Source: Cupriavidus basilensis (lineage in GTDB: Bacteria; Pseudomonadota; Gammaproteobacteria; Burkholderiales; Burkholderiaceae). Taken from it: a stretch of 64,000 nt of DNA. Where the stretch lies: positions 496,001 to 560,000 of the forward strand of contig NZ_CP062804.1 of NCBI RefSeq assembly GCF_008801925.2. Reading direction: 5' to 3'. The translations under genes and the position numbers were made by a program. Below are positions 57,608 through 64,000 of this stretch, one piece after another; the stretch's first letter is position 1; each line of letters starts with the position of its first letter. The notes beneath the pieces are model-generated. The model had not been told where the DNA came from, searched no databases, and saw only the letters and a list, made by a program, of their open reading frames with translations.

Positions 57608-58510
57608 ATGACTCTCAAGCAACTCGAGGCCTTCTACTGGGCGGCAACATGCGTCAACTTCACTGTGGCGGCGGAGCGTGTCCACCTGTCGGTTTCATCG
57701 CTGTCTAAACGGATTGCAGAACTGGAAGCGTCGCTGGACGTGGAACTGTTCGACCGCAGTGGTCGAAGTGCCGAACTGACTGCGCAGGGTGAGCAGATGT
57801 TGCCGCAGATTCGCGCGATGCTGCATGCCGCTGCGGACCTGCGGCAGTCGGCTGGGCAACGTCCTGGTCTGATTGGGCGATGCCGCATCGGACTGGGAGA
57901 ACTGAGCGGGCTGACCTGGTTGCCAAAGCTTGTGCGTGAGGTGTCGTCACTCCATCCGGGTCTGCTTTTGGAGCCTCACGTGGATATCGGGCAGGTGTTG
58001 GAGCAGCGCCTCCATGACGGGGAGCTGGACATCGGGGTCCTGGCAGGACCGTCCACCCGCAGCAGCTTGGCGGCCGAGCGAATCGGCCAGGTCGACTTTG
58101 CGTGGGTCGCAAGTCAGTCGTTCCTCGAGTTGGCCGGCACTGATGACCCACGGGTGCTTATGGGCGAACAGACGCTGCTGACACTCCCGGTCGGTGCGGG
58201 CGGGACTCGGGTGCTCGACCAATGGCTGGCCCGCCGAGGGGTGATGGTCGGCCGACGCCTGATGTGCAACAGCTGGGGGGCCGTCGTTGGTATGGTGGTG
58301 GAAGGGCTTGGCTTCGGATTCATGCCCAGACTGTGGGCTGACTCGCTCGTCGAACGCGGCGCGCTGCGAATCTTGCCGGATAGCGACGCACTGGAGCCAC
58401 TTCACTATGCTGTGCAATGGCGCCGCGATGACACCCGACCGTTGATTCTGGCGATGCGGGAGGTTGTTCGTGGCGCAATCGATTTCCAGGCTCCGCGCTG
58501 CTTCGTCTAG
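57608..58510 (+). CDS. LysR family transcriptional regulator
   Basis: 300 aa. N-terminal winged helix MTLKQLEAFYWAATCVNFTVAAERVHLSVSSLSKRIAELEASLDVELF. The effector domain starts CRIGLGELSGLTWLPKLVREV. Its use of MTLKQLEAFYWAA sets it in a different subgroup from the two other LysR proteins here. Both ATG 57596 and 57608 are possible starts. Divergent from the hydroxyacid operon, which it probably controls. Confidence 0.92.
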   Translation: MTLKQLEAFYWAATCVNFTVAAERVHLSVSSLSKRIAELEASLDVELFDRSGRSAELTAQGEQMLPQIRAMLHAAADLRQSAGQRPGLIGRCRIGLGELSGLTWLPKLVREVSSLHPGLLLEPHVDIGQVLEQRLHDGELDIGVLAGPSTRSSLAAERIGQVDFAWVASQSFLELAGTDDPRVLMGEQTLLTLPVGAGGTRVLDQWLARRGVMVGRRLMCNSWGAVVGMVVEGLGFGFMPRLWADSLVERGALRILPDSDALEPLHYAVQWRRDDTRPLILAMREVVRGAIDFQAPRCFV

Positions 58511-58557
58511 GTCCGTCGGTCGACCTCGCCGAGCCATGTCCGTAAGGGCTTGCGGAT

Positions 58558-58860
58558 TCAACCGGTCAACGCAACGGCTTGATGGAATCGTTCAGCCGGT
58601 GTATCGAAGTCTAGTGTTTTGCGTGGGCGTTCGTTGAGTCTTCTGGCTATGGCGTTGAGCTTGGCTTGCGAGTAGCCCGAGAGATCGGTGCCTTTCGGGA
58701 AGTACTGTCTCAACAGGCCATTCGTGTTCTCGTTGGAGCCGCGTTGCCACGGTGGCTTTGGATTTGCCGCTGAGTACGACGTTGAACGGAAGTTCCGCGA
58801 AACGCGTCAGTATCAGGTGGCACCGATCTTGACGAACCCGATCTTGTCCTACGTTGGGGG
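58558..58860 (-). pseudogene. IS30-family transposase 3' fragment
   Basis: On the minus strand the last 64 codons read [40 protein letters not shown] and [20 protein letters not shown] to TGA (58558-58560), the conserved end of the IS30 DDE domain with the catalytic Glu in NENTNG. Upstream of the Trp at 58749 the frame breaks (stop and frame changes) and only weakly related sequence remains. Partial, non-functional mobile element. Confidence 0.8.
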
Positions 58861-59194
58861 GGGGCATATCCTGGGCATGCCGCGCTCGTTTTGAGGTGGG
58901 GCGGGATGTTCAGCGTGGCGGCTCGGGGCGTCCAGCACTTTCGCAGGAGATTCATCGGGTTCGGGGATTTCCAGCACTCGCATGACACCACAGTCGACAC
59001 TTTGACCCACGCTTCGATCAAGGCTAAGCGCTTCTATATGATCGAGAACCGACTCTGGCTGAGCAGAACCCTCAACGCTCGCACGTCGCCGTTCAGGCTG
59101 CCGCCGAAGCCAGTGCGGTAGCGCAGCGGTGACGACAGGCCGGGAGCCCTCTTCAAGTGCGAACGAGGGAGGCGGTCTTTTACGCGACTGGCAT
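58861..59194. other. Unassigned intergenic sequence
   Basis: No convincing gene. Open frames occur on both strands (for example plus 58891-59121, minus 59034-59216 with a CxxC near its start) but lack ribosome sites and family matches I can recognise. A run of eight or more G (58857-58863) marks a junction next to the IS30 fragment. Confidence 0.4.
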
Positions 59195-59231
59195 TGTCGC
59201 AGTTGCGACACCGCATTTCAGGCGGTGTCGC
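59195..59231 (-). terminator. Overlapping alternative hairpins after the repeat-protein gene
   Basis: GCGACACCGC and GCGGTGTCGC pair over 10 bases (59205-59231). The first arm can instead pair with TGTCGC at 59195-59200 across AGTT. The structures exclude each other. They lie 28 nt past the stop of the minus-strand gene; no T-tract. Confidence 0.5.
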
Positions 59232-59258
59232 GGCGGGTGGCCAGTTGCGGGTACGGCA

Positions 59259-59606
59259 TCAGGCGTTGGCGCCTTCGGTGAAGACATCGACCTTGCCGCT
59301 GCGAGCGCCGTCGGTGTAGGCATCGAAGCTGCGGGCCGGTGTAGCCGAAACCCCGGAGCGGTCTAGGCCGGCGATGCGGGCGCCTTCGGTGAAGGCATCC
59401 AGCTTGCCGCTGCGGGCGCCGTCGGTGAAGGTGTCGGTGGACCGGAAGTCGTAGCCGTACTTGTCGGCGGGGACCGAGGTGCGGAATTCGTAGCCGTACT
59501 TGTCGCCGGCGAGGGTGTCCTTGGCGGAAGCGGCCTGGGCGGCGCCAATGGCGGCGAGCGACAGCACGAGGGTGGAAGCGAGCTTGAGGGCGAAGGTCTT
59601 GGTCAT
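59259..59606 (-). CDS. Small exported protein with repeated (F/Y)T(D/E)GAR units
   Basis: 115 aa, family not named with confidence. Signal peptide MTKTFALKLASTLVLSLAAIGAAQA. The mature part is built from two kinds of repeats: DKYGYEFR / DKYGYDFR, then four short units FTDGARSGK, FTEGARIAG, YTDGARSGK, FTEGANA. GGAG lies 8 nt before the ATG at 59606; the upstream extension to 59696 is not signal-like. No Cys and no catalytic motif; likely a periplasmic or surface structural protein. Similar tiny exported repeat proteins are frequent in Burkholderiaceae. Confidence 0.75.
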   Translation of the reverse strand: MTKTFALKLASTLVLSLAAIGAAQAASAKDTLAGDKYGYEFRTSVPADKYGYDFRSTDTFTDGARSGKLDAFTEGARIAGLDRSGVSATPARSFDAYTDGARSGKVDVFTEGANA

Positions 59607-59754
59607 GATGTTCTCCAGTATCTTAAAATTCGTTGAATTTCGTTGATTGTTCGCTGCGACTGCCAGAACGTTGCTTTGTTTATGCGCGCCGTCCATGTAA
59701 CGAACTATAGGAGAATCATCGGTGCGTTAGATTAGCCTTATCCGGATAGATCGT

Positions 59755-60312
59755 TCAGAATTTTTGAATATTTGTCGCTGGCATCAGGCAGCCGCTGGCC
59801 GCCATCACCGCCGGCGCCACCATCTGTGCGAACAAGCGCAACACGGCCACTTCGCCGGGCGTCCACGCGCTGCGCGCCGCAAGGAAGTTGAACGTCCCCA
59901 CGCATTGTCCGCGCTCGCATACCGGCACATTGACCACTGCCGAAAGCGACAGCCCGCGAATCGTCGAGATATCGTCGAACACGGCCTCAAGCGCCGCGTC
60001 CCCTTCGCCCACGAAGACCTCGCCCTGCTGCAGCACCCAGCGTGTCCACGGCGTGTCAGCCTTGTACTTGCGGCCGCCCACGGGGTAGGCGGCGGTGTCG
60101 GAGGACCATAGCCGTACCACTTCAGAGCTGGCGCGCCGGTAGGCGTTGATGGTGAGCAGCCCCGGGCCCAGCAGCGCGGCAGTGGCGCTGCCGATCGCAT
60201 CGAAGGCGATGGCGGGCTTGGCTGCGCGCGCCAGCGTGTCGCATAGCGAGGCTAGCAACGCCACAGGCAAGGTCACGACGGAGGGCGCGGCATCATTCGC
60301 GATATCGGTCAC
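59755..60312 (-). CDS. GAF-domain protein
   Basis: 185 aa, a single GAF sensory domain (AKPAIAFDAIGSATAALLGPGLLTINAYRR, RLWSSDTAAYPVGGRKY, SLSAVVNVPVCERGQCVGTFNFL). There is no output domain and no transmembrane segment. Start codon GTG, 4 nt after the Bug stop, so it is the last gene of a GGT-Bug-GAF operon. It may bind a small ligand related to the transported compound. Confidence 0.82.
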   Translation of the reverse strand: MTDIANDAAPSVVTLPVALLASLCDTLARAAKPAIAFDAIGSATAALLGPGLLTINAYRRASSEVVRLWSSDTAAYPVGGRKYKADTPWTRWVLQQGEVFVGEGDAALEAVFDDISTIRGLSLSAVVNVPVCERGQCVGTFNFLAARSAWTPGEVAVLRLFAQMVAPAVMAASGCLMPATNIQKF

Positions 60313-60316
60313 GGCT

Positions 60317-61297
60317 TCACTCCCCCTTGATGCCCAGGTCCCGGATCAACTTGCCATAGCGGTCCGCGTCGCGGCGCAGGATGGTGGCGAATTGCTGGGG
60401 CGTGGAGGTGGCGGTTTCCACGCCGATGGCGTTCATCTTTTCCTTCACGTCCGGCAGCGACATGATGCGGTTGATCTCCTGGTTCAGCCGTGCCACCAGC
60501 GCTGGCGGCATGCCGGCCGGGCCGAAGGCGCCATACCACACGGACAGTTCATAGCCGGGCACGGTCTCGGCCACGGTGGGCACGTTGGGCAGCAGCGGTG
60601 AGCGCTTGGCTTCGGTCACGGCGAGCAGGCGCAGCTTGTTGGCCTTGACGTGGGGCAGGGTCTGCGTGCCGGCGGAGAACAGCAATTGCGTTTGCCCGGC
60701 CACGGTGTCGACCACGGCGGGCGCGCCGCCCTTGTAGGGCACATGCAGCATCTGCACGCCGGCCATCTTTTCGAACAGCACCGCGCTCAGGTGGTTGGTG
60801 GAGCCAGGGCCGGCGCTGGCATAGGCCAGCTTGCCGGGGTTGGCGCGCGCGTAGGCGATCAGCTCCTTGACGTTGTGCGCGGGCACCGATGGGTTGACCA
60901 CCATGGTGTTGGTGACAAAGGCCAGCAGGCCCAGCGGGGTGAAGTCCTCCACGCCGCGAAAGGGCATGTTGGGCATCAGCGCGGGGTTCATCGCGTGCGT
61001 GCTCATGGAGCCGACCAGCAGCGTGTAGCCGTCGGGCTTGGCGCGCGCCACCATGGCAGAGCCGATGTTGCCGGAGGCGCCGGGCTTGTTGTCGACGATC
61101 ACCGGCTGGCCGAGCGAGCGGGTCAGGTGCTCGGACAGCACGCGGGCAAGGATGTCGGTGGAGCCGCCGGCGGCCCACGGCACGATCAGCGTGATGGGCT
61201 TTTGCGGGAAGGGATCGGCGGCGCCGGCACCCGAGGCGGCGGCAAACAGCGCGAACGTGGCAAGGCCCAGCAGGCAGCGCTTCAAAACGGCTTTCAT
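60317..61297 (-). CDS. Bug/TctC-type periplasmic receptor
   Basis: 326 aa. Signal peptide MKAVLKRCLLGLATFALFAAASGAGA, then FPQKPITLIVPWAAGGSTDI, DNKPGASGNIG, PDGYTLLVGS and HVPYKGGAPAVVD. It follows the gamma-glutamyltransferase gene by 130 nt, a gap that holds the octamer repeat. Probably binds a gamma-glutamyl or amino acid derived carboxylate, judging only from the neighbour. Confidence 0.92.
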   Translation of the reverse strand: MKAVLKRCLLGLATFALFAAASGAGAADPFPQKPITLIVPWAAGGSTDILARVLSEHLTRSLGQPVIVDNKPGASGNIGSAMVARAKPDGYTLLVGSMSTHAMNPALMPNMPFRGVEDFTPLGLLAFVTNTMVVNPSVPAHNVKELIAYARANPGKLAYASAGPGSTNHLSAVLFEKMAGVQMLHVPYKGGAPAVVDTVAGQTQLLFSAGTQTLPHVKANKLRLLAVTEAKRSPLLPNVPTVAETVPGYELSVWYGAFGPAGMPPALVARLNQEINRIMSLPDVKEKMNAIGVETATSTPQQFATILRRDADRYGKLIRDLGIKGE

Positions 61298-61376
61298 CTC
61301 TTTCCTTCTCCGATGGCTATGCGAACCGCACGGTGCGATCCGGTTTGATTCGATCCTGCAAGTCAGGTCCAGCTGA

Positions 61377-61424
61377 CCAATGCACCAATGCACCAATGCA
61401 CCAATGCACCAATGCACCAATGCA
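61377..61424 (-). repeat. Tandem repeat, six 8-bp units CCAATGCA
   Basis: Six exact copies of CCAATGCA lie between the GGT stop (61428) and the downstream Bug start. Perfect identity suggests a young, slippage-prone tract. Its length could alter the spacing or RNA structure between the two genes. Confidence 0.9.
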
Positions 61425-61427
61425 CCG

Positions 61428-63257
61428 TCAGCGGCCCACGGCATAGCCCTGCATGCCGCGGGCATTGGCGCCGGCGCGCAGCACCAGCCGCCCCTGCGCA
61501 TCGCGCGCCCGCGTGCACGCGGACATCCGCCCCTCCGACCACGGCTCGCCCACCTTGACCTCGTGGCCGCGCGCGCGCAGCGCCGCGATGGTGTCCTCGG
61601 GCAGCCGGGACTCCACGCTGAGCCGGTTGAGCACCACCGAGCGCGGCCAGAACGAGCCGGGGAAATGATCGACATGCCAGGCCGGCGCATCGATGGCTTC
61701 CTGCAGGTTCATGCCATGCACGGCGTGGCGCAGGAAGAACGCGACGGACCATTGATCCTGCTGGTCGCCGCCGGGGGTGCCGAAGACCATATAAGGCTCG
61801 CCGTCGCGTAGCGCGAGCGAGGGCGACAGCGTGGTGCACGGGCGCTTGCCCGGCGCTAGCGTGTTGGGCAGGCCCGGCTCCAGCCAGGTCATCTGCAGGC
61901 GGGTATTGAGCGCGAAGCCCAGCTCGGGAATCACCGGGCTGGACGACAGCCAGCCGCCCGATGGCGTGGCCGCGACCATATTGCCCTCGCGGTCGATCAC
62001 GTCGATGTGGCAGGTGTCGCCGACGAAGATCTCGCGCTCGGCCCATTCCGCCACCGGCGGCATGGCCGCAAAGGTGGGTTCGCCCACGCCGAAGCGCACA
62101 TCGGCGTGGCGCAGCGTGCGCGCCGCCGCGCCGAGGTCGGGCAGGCGTGGCGCGCGGCCGCCGACCGTGCCCGGCAGGATGTCGAGCGAGGCGTGTTCGC
62201 CGATCTGGCGCGCGCGCGCGGCGAGGTAGCCGGGATCGAGCAGGCCTGCCAGCGGCGCATCGCCAAAATCGGGGTCGCCGTACCACGCCAGGCGGTCGGC
62301 CATGGCCAGCTTGGCTGCCTCGGCAATGCGGTGCACGAATTCGGGCGAGGTGGGGGCGTGCGCGGCGAGATCGGCGTGGCGCAGCATGCCGAGTTGCTGC
62401 AGGAACGCCGGGCCCTGGCTCCAGATGCCGCACTTGGCCACCGTATAGCGGCCAAAATCCAGCGTGGCGGGCGCCTCCACGGTGGGCGTCCAGTGCGCCA
62501 TGTCTTCAAGGCGCAGCAGTCCTTTATGCCGCTCGCCAGTGGTGTCGCGCACCGCCTGGGTACGGCAGAAGCTGTCGATTTCCTTGGCGACAAAGCCCCG
62601 GTACCAGCCATCCAGCGCGGCGTCGATCTGCTGCTCGCGCGTGCCGCCGGCGGCTTCGGCCGTCTCGACGATGCGGGTATAGGTGCGTGCCACGCCGGGC
62701 ACCGTATGCAGGCTGCCCGGGCGGGGCACGCGGCCATCAGGCAGCCAGACGGCCGCCGAGCTGTGCCATTCGTTCTGGAACAGTTCGCGCACCGCCAGGA
62801 TCGCTTGCGAGATGCGCGGCACCAGCGGGAAGCCGTCGCGCGCATAGCCGATGGCGGGGGCCAGCACATCCGCCAGCGTCCAGGTGCCATGGTCGCGCAG
62901 CATGGTCAGCCACGCGCCGAAGGCGCCGGGCACCGTGGCGGGCAGCAGGCCGATGCCGGGCACCAGGTCCAGTCCCATGGCGCGCATCGCGGCCGGGTCG
63001 GCCAGCGCGGGCGCCGGGCCTTGCCCGCAGATGGCGCGCACCGCGCGCTCGCGCTCGCTCCACAGCAGGATGGGCACCTCTCCGCCCGGTCCGTTCAGGT
63101 GCGGCTCCACCACCTGCAGCACAAAGCCGCCGGCAACGGCCGCGTCGAACGCGTTGCCGCCGCGCTCCAGCACGCTCATGGCGGTTTGCGAGGCCAGCCA
63201 GTGGGTGGACGAGGCCACGCCAAAGGTACCGACGATTTCCGGGCGGGTGGTGAACAT
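61428..63257 (-). CDS. Gamma-glutamyltransferase (Ntn hydrolase) family protein
   Basis: 609 aa GGT-family enzyme, made as a precursor that cleaves itself into two chains. The Thr nucleophile starting the small chain is Thr415 in VGDTCHIDVIDREGNM; NLNGPGGEVPILL-type and SSSPVIPELGFALNTRLQMTW plus FGTPGGDQQDQW blocks follow the family. No Sec signal is evident at MFTTRPEIVGTFG, so this belongs to the cytoplasmic GGT-like amidohydrolases. The ATG at 63257 follows GGAGTCTCC. Probably splits a gamma-glutamyl or related amide taken up with help of the Bug receptor. Confidence 0.9.
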   Translation of the reverse strand: MFTTRPEIVGTFGVASSTHWLASQTAMSVLERGGNAFDAAVAGGFVLQVVEPHLNGPGGEVPILLWSERERAVRAICGQGPAPALADPAAMRAMGLDLVPGIGLLPATVPGAFGAWLTMLRDHGTWTLADVLAPAIGYARDGFPLVPRISQAILAVRELFQNEWHSSAAVWLPDGRVPRPGSLHTVPGVARTYTRIVETAEAAGGTREQQIDAALDGWYRGFVAKEIDSFCRTQAVRDTTGERHKGLLRLEDMAHWTPTVEAPATLDFGRYTVAKCGIWSQGPAFLQQLGMLRHADLAAHAPTSPEFVHRIAEAAKLAMADRLAWYGDPDFGDAPLAGLLDPGYLAARARQIGEHASLDILPGTVGGRAPRLPDLGAAARTLRHADVRFGVGEPTFAAMPPVAEWAEREIFVGDTCHIDVIDREGNMVAATPSGGWLSSSPVIPELGFALNTRLQMTWLEPGLPNTLAPGKRPCTTLSPSLALRDGEPYMVFGTPGGDQQDQWSVAFFLRHAVHGMNLQEAIDAPAWHVDHFPGSFWPRSVVLNRLSVESRLPEDTIAALRARGHEVKVGEPWSEGRMSACTRARDAQGRLVLRAGANARGMQGYAVGR

Positions 63258-63388
63258 GGAGACTCCGTGGCGGATCGGGCAGGGTGGCGAAACGCGCTGG
63301 CGCCAAAGCACGCAACGCAAGCCGAATGGGGTTGGTGCCTGGGAGTATAAGGTCACCGGATAACTGTTTTTGGTCAAAAAATTATTGT

Positions 63389-63410
63389 TGCATAACGGAT
63401 TGGTTATGCA
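63389..63410. promoter_or_regulatory. Inverted repeat upstream of the GGT operon
   Basis: TGCATAAC and GTTATGCA form perfect 8-base arms around GGATTG, about 132 nt upstream of the GGT start in an AT-rich region. A likely operator for a GntR/LysR-type regulator that is not in this window. Confidence 0.55.
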
Positions 63411-63436
63411 TTGCGCGGGTCATGGTCGCACTCAGA

Positions 63437-63790
63437 CTAGCCCTTTGCCAACGCGAAGAGCAGAAGCAGGACATTCACAACAATCAACGCGTACAACACC
63501 AGCATGGGCGCCGGCGTGCTCCGGCACTGCGCAACCACTTTGCGCAAGCGCCCGTCCCGTCCGCGGTTGAGCAGGTAGGCCAGGCCCATGCCGAACGCGC
63601 CAAACCAGGCCAGGTTGCCAAGCGTGCCCCTGGGGCCGGGAGCCGGCCTATTGGCGAGTGGGGGCGCAGCGGCGACCGCAGGCGAAGCAAGGAACGATGC
63701 GTGCGTGGTGGTGGCGGCCATGGCCGGTGGCGCGTTGTGCAGAGCGGCCATCGGTTGCGCCGGTGCTGGCGGATTCTGTCTGAGCGGCAT
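63437..63790 (-). CDS. Small membrane protein, unknown
   Basis: 117 aa if started at ATG 63790; the frame remains open to a GTG at 63934, so the start is uncertain. The N-terminal 60 residues are Ala/Pro-rich. The C-terminal part has two hydrophobic helices (LAWFGAFGMGLAYLL and MLVLYALIVVNVLLLLFALA) separated by a basic loop NRGRDGRLRKVVAQCRS. Not recognised. The remaining bases to 64000 show no gene. Confidence 0.55.
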   Translation of the reverse strand: MPLRQNPPAPAQPMAALHNAPPAMAATTTHASFLASPAVAAAPPLANRPAPGPRGTLGNLAWFGAFGMGLAYLLNRGRDGRLRKVVAQCRSTPAPMLVLYALIVVNVLLLLFALAKG

Positions 63791-64000
63791 TGGCCTGGCT
63801 GCTTCGCCGCGTCGTGGGCTGTTATGCGCTTCCAGCTTCTCGTGCTGCGTGCCGGAGCGATTGGCGTCCCGGGCTGACTTCGGCCTGGCATCATGCTGCG
63901 GCCATTGCGCGAAGACACCGTCAAGACAGTGCACGGAGTCGCAAGCGTCCCGCTTCCTGCGCCAGGCGACGATGTCCGCTTTGCGAATTGCACCCGCGCG

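Noticed and set aside
58891..59121. Small plus-strand protein of 76 codons near the IS30 fragment
   Set aside because: No ribosome site and no recognisable family; competing frames on the other strand are equally open.
61377..61424. CRISPR array from the regular repeats
   Set aside because: Units are contiguous 8-mers with no spacers and no cas genes nearby.
61363..62433. Frame with ALVHWCIG repeats running through the CCAATGCA tract
   Set aside because: The peptide repeat is only the translation of the octamer tract, and the frame is antisense/out of frame to the GGT gene.

Overview
The window looks like chromosomal DNA of a high-GC betaproteobacterium of the Burkholderiaceae, most probably Cupriavidus or close to Ralstonia. 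The reasons are the 16S rRNA sequence, five orphan Bug/TctC-type periplasmic receptors, many LysR regulators and a heavy-metal RND efflux operon. It mixes housekeeping DNA (an rrn operon, kbl-tdh, a ProQ-type RNA chaperone) with many small catabolic cassettes.

Layout. 1-6.1 kb: an operon joining an isocitrate-lyase-like enzyme, LeuC/LeuD-type dehydratase subunits, a PEBP protein, an MmgE/PrpD dehydratase and a Bug receptor; it reads as a dehydrate/hydrate/cleave route for a citrate-like acid. 6.1-13 kb: DHA2 exporter with divergent LysR, a 24-residue membrane peptide, an SDR lacking the usual catalytic Tyr/Lys, a patatin, a LysE exporter with divergent Lrp regulator. 13-19.3 kb: Ap4A-phosphorylase-like enzyme, a yfiR-yfiN-yfiB c-di-GMP operon running directly into a LicD-family transferase gene, and an opposing pair (cytidylyltransferase, GAPDH-like dehydrogenase). 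19.5-28 kb: autotransporter, lipoprotein hydrolase, leucine-type dehydrogenase, UspA, kbl-tdh. 28-34 kb: His-rich protein plus HME-RND adaptor-permease-outer membrane factor. 34-43 kb: TetR/epimerase pair, D-amino acid transaminase, FMN reductase, NAD-isocitrate dehydrogenase, monoacylglycerol-lipase-like hydrolase, pcaIJ with LysR, ProQ/FinO protein.

43-48.7 kb: a complete 16S-23S-5S operon with promoter, boxA elements and terminator. It carries no tRNA gene in the 16S-23S spacer and has a long structured insertion in the 23S helix-45 region.

48.8-64 kb: a Tat-exported molybdenum hydroxylase (IorAB type), then debris (dead LysR gene, frameshifted IS4-type transposase start), then a compact hydroxyacid operon (FMN hydroxyacid oxidase, RraA/HMG-aldolase-like, D-2-hydroxyacid dehydrogenase, two Bug receptors) with a divergent LysR, followed by an IS30 transposase fragment. 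This block looks like an acquired islet. The end holds a small exported repeat protein, a GGT-Bug-GAF operon with an octamer tandem repeat, and a small membrane protein.

All functions are inferred from reading the translated sequence by eye; no database search was run.
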